Below are positions 1 through 5,672 of a stretch of 7,651 nt of DNA, in pieces. The position numbers and the translations under genes were made by a program. This DNA is from Bacteroidales bacterium. GTDB taxonomy: Bacteria > Bacteroidota > Bacteroidia > Bacteroidales > UBA932. Each line of letters starts with the position of its first letter. Position 1 is the first letter of the stretch. The stretch lies in the NCBI GenBank assembly GCA_017527625.1, contig JAFXPV010000001.1, forward strand, positions 1-7,651, in the 5' to 3' direction. Below the pieces are notes generated by a model, which saw nothing but the letters and a program-made list of their open reading frames with translations, was not told the DNA's origin and made no database searches.

Positions 1-1
1 A

Positions 2-2278
2 AACATCGCCATAGGCCTCGCCGCCGCACTGTCAGTGGCCGCCTGCGCCCCCAAGTCCGATATGGACAAATACATTGATGACCTTATGTCCAGGATGACT
101 CTGGAGCAGAAAATCGGTCAGCTTAACCTGCACTCCGCCTCCGGATTCATTTCGGCTCTCCGCGTTACGGAGGAAGATGAAAACGTCAAACTGCTCCGCG
201 CCGGCCGGCTGGGCGGCATCTACGGAAGTGGTAACACTGAGTATCTGCGTGAGATACAAAAAGTAGCACTGGAATCCGGTGCCGGCATCCCGCTCATCAC
301 CGGGATGGATGTGATTCACGGTTTCGAGACTGTATTCCCGGTTCCGCTGGCCCTCTCCACTTCCTGGAATCTTGACCTTGTGGAAAAGACAGCCCGCATC
401 GCAGCCAAGGAGGCAACGGCCAGAGGCATAAACTGGGTGTTCAGCCCGATGGTAGACATCTGCCGCGACGCCCGCTGGGGCAGGATCGTGGAAGGCGGCG
501 GTGAAGACCCCTTCCTCGGAGGCGAGCTGGCCAAGGCGTATGTCTATGGTTACCAGGGACGCGACGACGCGTATGACAACACGGACGTTATGACCTGCGT
601 GAAGCACTATGCCCTTTACGGCGGGGCCGAAGCCGGCCGAGACTATAATTCCGTATTCCTCAGCCGCCAGGAAGCCTTGAACGGCTACCTTCGCCCCTAC
701 CAGCAGGCCGCCTATGCCGGAGCCGGCAGCTATATGAGCTCCTTCAACGAGTTCGAGGGCATCCCTGCGACTATGAACACCTACCTGATGGACGAGCTGC
801 TGCGCAAAGGCTGGGGTTTCGAGGGCTTTATCGTTTCCGATGCAACTGCCATCCTGGAAGAGGTGGCGCACGGAATAGGCGACCTCCAGGAAGTGTCGGC
901 CCGTTCTCTCCAGGCCGGCCTTGATATGGATATGAATTCCGACGGCTTTGTGGGAACCCTCGAGAAATCCCTCCGGGAAGGCCGCATTTCCCAGGCCGAC
1001 ATCGACCGTGCCTGCCGCCGCATCCTCGAAGCCAAATATAAGCTGGGGCTGTTTGACGACCCTTTCAAGTACCTGGATCCGGAGCGTGCCGCCAGTGACG
1101 TCTATACCCCCGAGCATCTGGCCTTTGCCCGTGAAGCCGCACGGGAATGCCTTGTTCTCCTCAAGAACGACGGTGTGCTTCCGTTAAAGAAAGGAGCCCG
1201 CGTTGCCGTGGTTGGTCCGCTGGCCAAGGATGCAAGCGCAATGGCCGGAACCTGGTCGATGTCGTCACACAATGCTGAAAGCATAAGCCTTTTCCAAGGC
1301 ATATCCGAAGTAACCCCCACAACCTACGCCGAGGGCAGCTGGCTGTTCAAGGACAAGGAGATTGAAGAGAACATCCTCTACGGGATGATGAAGGTTTTTG
1401 CCCCGGGCCGTCAGTTACCTCCCATTCACACCGTTCCCCAGCAGAAACTGGTGGCCGACGCAGTTGCGAAGGCCCGCCAGGCCGATGTGGTGATTGCGTG
1501 CGTAGGTGAAGTGCCCAATATGAACGGCGAAGGTGCATCCCGCACGGACATCTCCGTCCCGGATGCCCAGGTGGAACTTCTGAAGGCTCTGAAAGCCACC
1601 GGCAAACCTGTAGTGATGGTGCTGGTGACCGGCCGGCCGCTCACCCTGAACTGGGAAAACGAGCAGATGGATGCCATACTCAACGTATGGTCTCCCGGTT
1701 CTGAAGGCGGCCGCGCAGTGGCCGATGTGCTCTTCGGCGACTACTCCCCCTCAGCCAAGCTCACCACATCCTTCCCGCGAGCCGTAGGACAGCTTCCGCT
1801 CTACTACAACCACAAGAACACCGGCCGTCCGCACCCGGATGACGAACCCTACCGAAAGTTCACCAGCTGCTACGAGGATGAGCTGAACGGGCCGCTTTAT
1901 CCCTTCGGCTTCGGTCTCTCCTACACCACCTTCGAATACTCTCCGCTTACCCTCAGCTCCGCTGAAATGCCGATGGACGGCTCCGTCACTGCCTCAGTGA
2001 CCGTGACGAACACCGGCGGGCGCGATGCCGACGAGATCGTGCAGCTGTACATCCACGACATCTACGCCACTTCCACCCGTCCGGTGAAGGAGCTGAAGGG
2101 CTTCCAAAAAGTGCACATTGCAGCCGGAGCGTCCGTCAAGGTAGATTTCACCCTCACCAAAGAAGAACTCTCCTACTTCAACCACGACTGTGACTGGGTT
2201 TGCGAACCCGGCGACTTTGAAATAATGGTCGGTCCCAACAGCCGGGACACTGAAGCAGTCATCCTTCGTGTACTATAA
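2..2278 (+). CDS. GH3 beta-glucosidase, BglX-like lipoprotein (5' end outside window)
   Basis: This gene encodes a family 3 glycoside hydrolase, probably an exo-acting beta-glucosidase or related beta-glycosidase in the periplasm or anchored in a membrane. The frame is open from base 2, and its first 15 residues are the end of a lipoprotein signal with lipobox V-A-A-C. The true start therefore lies just left of the window, and the GTG at 35 lies inside the signal peptide. Counting from base 2, the N-terminal TIM barrel carries the substrate-binding Asp103 in GMDVIHG, the conserved Lys201-His202, and the nucleophile Asp280 in FIVSD. The second alpha/beta domain starts near residue 376 (LVLLKNDGVLPL). 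It holds the likely acid/base Glu510 in NGEGASR. A fibronectin-III-like domain follows from about residue 645 to the end (EIVQLYIHD). The visible length of 758 residues is normal for BglX-type enzymes, so the gene looks intact. The exact sugar specificity cannot be read from the sequence. Confidence 0.93.
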   Translation, partial: NIAIGLAAALSVAACAPKSDMDKYIDDLMSRMTLEQKIGQLNLHSASGFISALRVTEEDENVKLLRAGRLGGIYGSGNTEYLREIQKVALESGAGIPLITGMDVIHGFETVFPVPLALSTSWNLDLVEKTARIAAKEATARGINWVFSPMVDICRDARWGRIVEGGGEDPFLGGELAKAYVYGYQGRDDAYDNTDVMTCVKHYALYGGAEAGRDYNSVFLSRQEALNGYLRPYQQAAYAGAGSYMSSFNEFEGIPATMNTYLMDELLRKGWGFEGFIVSDATAILEEVAHGIGDLQEVSARSLQAGLDMDMNSDGFVGTLEKSLREGRISQADIDRACRRILEAKYKLGLFDDPFKYLDPERAASDVYTPEHLAFAREAARECLVLLKNDGVLPLKKGARVAVVGPLAKDASAMAGTWSMSSHNAESISLFQGISEVTPTTYAEGSWLFKDKEIEENILYGMMKVFAPGRQLPPIHTVPQQKLVADAVAKARQADVVIACVGEVPNMNGEGASRTDISVPDAQVELLKALKATGKPVVMVLVTGRPLTLNWENEQMDAILNVWSPGSEGGRAVADVLFGDYSPSAKLTTSFPRAVGQLPLYYNHKNTGRPHPDDEPYRKFTSCYEDELNGPLYPFGFGLSYTTFEYSPLTLSSAEMPMDGSVTASVTVTNTGGRDADEIVQLYIHDIYATSTRPVKELKGFQKVHIAAGASVKVDFTLTKEELSYFNHDCDWVCEPGDFEIMVGPNSRDTEAVILRVL

Positions 2279-2281
2279 AAG

Positions 2282-2656
2282 ATGATAAGCATTGGTTTGA
2301 AACATACGAGTGAACTGACGGTTACTGATGCCGTAACAGCCATAGAGGTTGGTTCTGGCGATATGCGGGTCCTCGCAACCCCTATGATGATGGCATTAAT
2401 GGAAAATGCAGCAATGCTCGCGGTCAAGGATGAGCTGCCGGAAGGGTGTACTACCGTGGGTGGTCATATTGAATTTTCTCATCTAAGACCCTCGAAGATT
2501 GGTGATGTGGTAAGAGCAGAAGCAGAGGTGACGAAGGTTGACGGCAAGAAGATCGAGTTTAAGGTGACTGCTTTTTCTGGCGACACCTTGCTTGGACACG
2601 GCACTCACCTGAGATTCATTGTAGATAGAGACAAATTCCTGTCAAGACTTGGATAA
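2282..2656 (+). CDS. FlK-like hotdog-fold acyl-CoA thioesterase
   Basis: This 124-residue cytoplasmic protein has a single hotdog domain. It resembles the fluoroacetyl-CoA thioesterase (FlK) family, which hydrolyses acyl-CoA thioesters. From memory of Streptomyces FlK, its triad Thr42, Glu50 and His76 matches Thr33 (LATP), Glu41 (LMEN) and His67 (FSHLRP) here, all at a constant offset of nine. Gly69 of FlK likewise matches Gly60. The position of the FlK gating residue Phe36 is Asp27, so fluoroacetate specificity is unlikely and a general short-acyl-CoA role is the safer inference. The tail GTHLRFIVD is also typical of the family. The ATG lies 3 nt after the GH3 stop, which suggests co-transcription and possibly coupled translation. 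Third codon positions are richer in A and T than in the GH3 gene. The natural substrate is unknown. Confidence 0.82.
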   Translation: MISIGLKHTSELTVTDAVTAIEVGSGDMRVLATPMMMALMENAAMLAVKDELPEGCTTVGGHIEFSHLRPSKIGDVVRAEAEVTKVDGKKIEFKVTAFSGDTLLGHGTHLRFIVDRDKFLSRLG

Positions 2657-2673
2657 ATCGACGCCCTTTTCCG

Positions 2674-2715
2674 GCCCTGGAATCCTAGTTCAGTATCAGG
2701 ATCTTATTCCAGGGC
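2674..2715. repeat. 10-bp perfect inverted repeat, possible terminator hairpin
   Basis: GCCCTGGAAT (2674-2683) and ATTCCAGGGC (2706-2715) are perfect reverse complements. A further CCT/AGG pairing (2684-2686 with 2698-2700) could extend the stem across a bulge. The structure starts 17 nt after the thioesterase stop. Its right arm is the left end of repeat copy 1. No run of T follows, so intrinsic termination is only a possibility. The left arm may be a remnant of another repeat copy, because GGCCCTGGAA also occurs inside copy 2 at 4694-4703. Confidence 0.5.
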
Positions 2716-2856
2716 AAAATGGAGCAGGGCTACCGGTCCTGGAAGGCAGTCTGGGGCAGGTCCGTCTGCTCCACTGCCCGAAATAAGCTAGTGGAGCAGG
2801 CACGCCCCTCTCAGAAGCCACTCTGGGGCACACTCCCCTGCTCCATTTTTCCCTTG
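2706..2856. repeat. REP/BIME-like palindromic element, copy 1
   Basis: This 151-bp element matches 4665-4815 without gaps. I count 8 differences, 5 of them clustered at 2729-2737. Its ends, 2709-2728 and 2837-2856, are inverted repeats that match at 18 of 20 positions. Inside, CTGCTCCACTG (2766-2776) pairs with TAGTGGAGCAG (2789-2799) around a 12-nt loop, with one G-T wobble. The motif TGGAGCAG occurs twice direct and twice inverted, so the element can fold as two flanking hairpins, as a central hairpin, or as one long nested stem. It lies between the thioesterase gene and the RAYT-like transposase gene. Elements of this kind near such genes are the usual substrates of RAYT proteins, but that link is inferred here. 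Confidence 0.88.
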
Positions 2857-2883
2857 ATTTTAACGAGCTGGTTACTAACTTTG
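2853..2883 (+). promoter_or_regulatory. Bacteroidota-type promoter for the RAYT-like gene
   Basis: A -7 element TAACTTTG (2876-2883) fits TAnnTTTG. A -33 type CTTG (2853-2856) lies 19 nt upstream. The -33 box consists of the last bases of repeat copy 1. Transcription would start near 2889-2891, giving a leader of about 57-59 nt. A short inverted repeat, TGAACG (2887-2892) with CGTTCA (2902-2907), falls around the predicted start. Confidence 0.5.
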
Positions 2884-2947
2884 TCTTGAACGAATCAACT
2901 GCGTTCATCAACTAAGGTGACGAAGGATTGAGGCGTGAGAAACAAAG

Positions 2948-3856
2948 ATGAACGGCAAACTGTACTTTCATCTCTGCTCCGACGGCAGGGACTCCAGAAA
3001 TTTCATTACTTGTGATAAGGATTACATCACGGCCATCAACATCCTGGCCGTCGCAGCTGCCAACACGGATGTCAGCGTAGTATCGTTTTCCATCCAGGAC
3101 ACCCACTACCACATTCTGCTTTACGGCGAACGGTCTGAGTGCGCCAGGTTCAAGGAATTGTTCGAAAAGTCATACCTGCATTACGTGTTGTCTGCCAGAA
3201 AAGACACTGATAGCGCAGTTCCGGACGGAGAACTATACACTATCGGTGACGACTATGACTATCTGCGCAACGTCGCGGCTTACACCATCATCCAGCCGAC
3301 AAAGGACGGCAAACGGGTAATGCCCTTCGACTACCGCTGGGGCAGCGGATCTTTGTACTTCCGCAGCAGCTGTCCCGTCCACCTGTGGTCCTTCAGCCCG
3401 ACGGGTGAGTTTCTTCCGGAAGTTCCTTTCGGGAATCTGGCCGTTACTAGGAAAAGGGCAATACTCCATTCCCGGTCATTGTCGATACCAGATGAATGGA
3501 GGATTTGTGGCGATATAATCCTACCGCAGAATTACGTCGATGTGACACGTTTCGAAAACATCTTTCAGACCCACAACTGCTACAGGGTTTTCCTGTCGGG
3601 CAGCAAGAGGAAAGACGAGGAAGTGATGATGCGGATTGCAGATCAGAGAGGTATAGTGCTTGAGGACAGCGAGGCCAGGCTGAATTGTACCAAGGCCTGC
3701 ATCGAACTGTTTGGCATAAGGAATCAAAGGCTTCTGGAGCCGAAACAGAGACTGATGCTAGCGCAGTACCTCAGGCGCAAATACCGGATTAGCTTCCGGC
3801 AGCTCGCCGCACTGCTCCGCCTCCCCGAAAACGAACTCCGCAGATTCGTGCCATAA
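2948..3856 (+). CDS. RAYT-like Y1 HUH transposase with C-terminal HTH extension
   Basis: This 302-residue protein resembles the IS200-like, REP-associated tyrosine transposases, which cut and rejoin single-stranded DNA at palindromic repeats. The metal-binding HUH motif is His53-Tyr54-His55 in DTHYHILL. The candidate catalytic tyrosine is Tyr112 in AAYTIIQP, the position of the family's YIxxNP motif. DYRWGSGS (128-135) matches the family's YRWSS-type signature. Typical RAYTs are about 140-230 residues, so the region beyond about residue 170 is an extension. Its end (265-300, QRLMLAQYLRRKYRISFRQL and onward) looks like a helix-turn-helix. The ATG has no clear Shine-Dalgarno sequence, and the gene ends in tandem stops TAA TGA. 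It lies between two near-identical palindromic repeats, which supports the RAYT assignment. No terminal IS ends or accessory tnpB were seen, so it is more likely a domesticated single-copy gene than a mobile IS. Confidence 0.8.
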   Translation: MNGKLYFHLCSDGRDSRNFITCDKDYITAINILAVAAANTDVSVVSFSIQDTHYHILLYGERSECARFKELFEKSYLHYVLSARKDTDSAVPDGELYTIGDDYDYLRNVAAYTIIQPTKDGKRVMPFDYRWGSGSLYFRSSCPVHLWSFSPTGEFLPEVPFGNLAVTRKRAILHSRSLSIPDEWRICGDIILPQNYVDVTRFENIFQTHNCYRVFLSGSKRKDEEVMMRIADQRGIVLEDSEARLNCTKACIELFGIRNQRLLEPKQRLMLAQYLRRKYRISFRQLAALLRLPENELRRFVP

Positions 3857-3873
3857 TGATGGATGTGTCAAAG

Positions 3874-4587
3874 CTACCCGCGGCGGTCGAGACTCCAGCC
3901 ATTGTCACCGTGATAGATCATAAGACGGGTCATGCCACCGTCGATGCAGATATTCTCACCGGTGATGAAACCAGCCTTGTCGGAACAGAGGTAGAGGACC
4001 ATATTCGCAATGTCCATCGGATTGCCGACACGGCCGGCAGGCTGCTGCACGGCATCCGGACCTTCGTAGACTGTGTAAGCTGTGTCTATCCAACCGGGCG
4101 AAATCGAGTTGACGCGCACCTTCCCGGCCAGGCTCACGGCAAGGGCGTGAGTCAGTGCAGCTATGCCACCTTTGGCCGCGGTGTAACTCTCGGTCTGAGG
4201 CTGGCTCATCCGGTCTCGGGATGACGAGATGTTCACGATGGCTGCCCCTTCTGCGAAATAGGGTTTGAAAAGTTTCGCCAGATAGAACGGTGCAGTTACA
4301 CCTACACTCAAGGCGTACTGGAACTCCTCGTAACTGCACTCGTCGATGCCCTTCATAATCGGAAGCGCATTGTTGACCAGGAAGTCAATGTGGCCGTACT
4401 TCCCTATCACATCTTCCGCAAATCTCTCAAGCACCTGCTTGTCCGAAATGTCACCGACGTAATGGTCGCCGGGCTGCTTGTCGATGATGCAGACGCGGGC
4501 GCCGGCTTTGCGGAACTCGTCAGCAATGCAGAGTCCTATGCCCTGTGCGCCGCCCGTAACGACGGCAACTTTGTCCTTGAAGTCCAT
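3874..4587 (-). CDS. SDR-family NAD(P)-dependent oxidoreductase
   Basis: This 237-residue classical short-chain dehydrogenase/reductase is a cytoplasmic Rossmann-fold enzyme that oxidises or reduces alcohol/carbonyl groups. The cofactor glycine motif TGGAQGIG is at 11-18, Asp46 lies in GDIS, and the NNA motif is at 72-74. The catalytic Ser122 (NISSS), Tyr135 and Lys139 (YTAAK) are present, with SPGWIDT at 163-169 and the C-terminal IDGG at 215-218. The Asn of the classical N-S-Y-K tetrad appears to be Gly96 in SVGVTAPF. The chosen ATG begins the usual MxFKDKVAVVTGG start. The gene converges on the RAYT-like gene with 17 nt between stops and no obvious terminator hairpin. Its substrate cannot be assigned. 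It sits between the two repeat copies, which may be chance. Confidence 0.9.
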   Translation of the reverse strand: MDFKDKVAVVTGGAQGIGLCIADEFRKAGARVCIIDKQPGDHYVGDISDKQVLERFAEDVIGKYGHIDFLVNNALPIMKGIDECSYEEFQYALSVGVTAPFYLAKLFKPYFAEGAAIVNISSSRDRMSQPQTESYTAAKGGIAALTHALAVSLAGKVRVNSISPGWIDTAYTVYEGPDAVQQPAGRVGNPMDIANMVLYLCSDKAGFITGENICIDGGMTRLMIYHGDNGWSLDRRG

Positions 4588-4618
4588 ATTTTGTTCTATA
4601 TGCGTAATTAGTCTGTAA

Positions 4619-4626
4619 CAAAGATA
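4619..4626 (-). promoter_or_regulatory. -7 promoter element for the SDR gene
   Basis: Read on the minus strand, TATCTTTG fits the Bacteroidota -7 consensus TAnnTTTG and lies 31 nt upstream of the SDR ATG. That would give a short A/T-rich leader of about 25 nt with no Shine-Dalgarno sequence. No good TTTG box is visible at the expected -33 distance, so the assignment rests on the -7 element alone. Confidence 0.4.
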
Positions 4627-4664
4627 ATAATTTCCGTTTGCGTGGCAGAGGCGCTCTCAGTGTC

Positions 4665-4815
4665 ATTCCAGGGCAAAATGGAGCAGGACGATAGGCCCTG
4701 GAAGGCTGTCTGGGGCAGGTCCGTCTGCTCCACTGCCCGAAATAAGCCAGTGGAGCAGGCACGCCCCTCTCAGAAGCCACTCTGGGGCACACTCCCCTGC
4801 TCCATTTTTCCCTGG
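4665..4815. repeat. REP/BIME-like palindromic element, copy 2
   Basis: This is the second copy of the 2706-2856 element, in the same orientation, offset by exactly 1959 bp and without indels. It is the more symmetrical copy. The ends 4668-4687 and 4796-4815 match as inverted repeats at 19 of 20 positions. The central stem CTGCTCCACTG (4725-4735) with CAGTGGAGCAG (4748-4758) is perfect. CCAGGGC (4668-4674) pairs perfectly with GCCCTGG (4695-4701), giving a left-hand hairpin. It sits between the divergent SDR and AlkZ-related genes. The flanking stretches 4627-4664 and 4816-4888 hold no gene I can support. Confidence 0.88.
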
Positions 4816-4888
4816 CGAACAACCACTGCCCGACAGACGGCAACATCATAGTATTGCCAACGTATCGGCACTCGGCCAGCCTCAGAAC

Positions 4889-4920
4889 TTGTTTCAACTG
4901 CGGAAATGTGAGTATCTTTG
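4889..4920 (+). promoter_or_regulatory. Bacteroidota-type promoter for the AlkZ-related gene
   Basis: TTG (4889-4891), 21 nt of spacer and TATCTTTG (4913-4920) fit the -33/-7 arrangement. The -7 element ends only 7 nt before the ATG at 4928. Transcription would begin at or within a few bases of that ATG. The TTG at 4889 is therefore a promoter base rather than a start codon. Confidence 0.55.
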
Positions 4921-4927
4921 CATCGTT

Positions 4928-5629
4928 ATGCCAATCCGTCGTTTACAGGGAGAAGTCCGCACACCTCTCGGGCGGGACCAGATAGGAATGCTGAATCTCA
5001 TCGAAGAGTATCAGCTTAGCCCCTTCTTCGTCAATCCCATCCCCGGATACTCCATCGAAGAGCATACGCCGTCCGAACAATGGTTCACCGAGGATAGCCT
5101 TGGCCCCTGGGATTGGAAAATCGAGTGCATCCAGAACGGAGACATAGCCTATGGGAAATACCTCTTCGGAGGCAAGGCCGCCTTCGCCACCGTGGATGTC
5201 TACAGGGAGATCATCAACTGGAGGCGTTCACAGCCCAAATACCAGCCCACTCCAGAGCAGCAGAAAGTGCTGGATTATATGAATGAAAACGGAAGCATTT
5301 CCGTCCCAGAGACACGAGTACTGATGGACATCAACAAAGCGGCCGCCGATGCACTACTCGCCAGACTCCAGATGCAGACTCGTGTCATCACAGGCTTCAT
5401 CGAAAGGGAGTATCGCGGAGCAAACCTCAAATACAGCGGCTGGCAGCGGAGCGTTTTCTGCTCTCCGGAAGCGCTGTTCGAAGATGTGGACTTCCCCATG
5501 CCCGGATACAAGCCCCAGACACTCAAGTCTTCACTCACACCCGAAGAGTCGCTGGAATTCCTGAAAGACACGGTTCGGAAAGTCTGCGGAGATGTCCCCG
5601 AGAAGCTTCTTATGAAACTCCTCGGTTAA
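4928..5629 (+). CDS. AlkZ-related protein of unknown function
   Basis: This 233-residue protein resembles the small 'AlkZ-related' family, which is distantly related to the winged-helix YcaQ/AlkZ DNA glycosylases that act on crosslinked or alkylated bases. Activity in this subgroup is not established. Recognisable family blocks are PFFVNPIPGYSIEEHTP (about 33-48), GPWDWK (59-64), YGKYLFGGKAAF (75-86), NWRR (97-100), a winged-helix-like stretch from about 110 to 155 ending in LQMQTRV, and the C-terminal SLTPEESLEFL. No membrane segment or signal peptide is visible. I chose the ATG at 4928 because a promoter ends just before it. An in-frame ATG at 4988 would better match the usual family N-terminus, where this motif comes near residue 10, and remains an alternative. 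The gene converges on the GH35-like gene across 43 nt. Confidence 0.72.
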   Translation: MPIRRLQGEVRTPLGRDQIGMLNLIEEYQLSPFFVNPIPGYSIEEHTPSEQWFTEDSLGPWDWKIECIQNGDIAYGKYLFGGKAAFATVDVYREIINWRRSQPKYQPTPEQQKVLDYMNENGSISVPETRVLMDINKAAADALLARLQMQTRVITGFIEREYRGANLKYSGWQRSVFCSPEALFEDVDFPMPGYKPQTLKSSLTPEESLEFLKDTVRKVCGDVPEKLLMKLLG

Positions 5630-5672
5630 ACCATCTTCCTGTCCGCAAAAGCCTCTCTCAGCCTTGAAACCG

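Noticed and set aside
35..37. GTG at 35 as the start of the GH3 protein
   Set aside because: The frame is open to the window edge and the preceding residues form a hydrophobic signal peptide ending in a lipobox, so the real start is upstream.
32..1117. Long open frame on the minus strand opposite the GH3 gene (361 codons)
   Set aside because: It mirrors a clearly conserved GH3 coding region with G/C-biased third positions, has no recognisable domain, and is a typical antisense shadow.
2696..2911. Minus-strand open frame across repeat copy 1, sharing the peptide KWSRGVCPRVASERG with the frame across copy 2
   Set aside because: The shared peptide follows from the DNA repeat. The sequence is a dense palindrome, and the changes between copies alter several residues (such as TGSP versus AYRP) while keeping DNA arms intact, which fits a structural rather than a coding element.
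3856..4224. Plus-strand open frame antisense to the SDR gene (122 codons)
   Set aside because: It overlaps the strongly supported SDR motifs on the other strand and has no recognisable domain.
2706..4815. CRISPR array or classical composite transposon
   Set aside because: There are only two repeats, 1.8 kb apart, with no short regular spacers. The repeats encode no transposase, and no target-site duplication is evident outside them.
4520..4897. Minus-strand open frame across copy 2 and into the SDR gene
   Set aside because: It overlaps the SDR coding region in another frame and reads through the palindrome. The stretch 4816-4888 reads as VLRLAECRYVGNTMMLPS, which I could not tie to any family.
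4889..4927. TTG at 4889 as the start of the AlkZ-related protein
   Set aside because: The TTG coincides with a -33 promoter box and the added 13 residues span the promoter, so they are unlikely to be translated.
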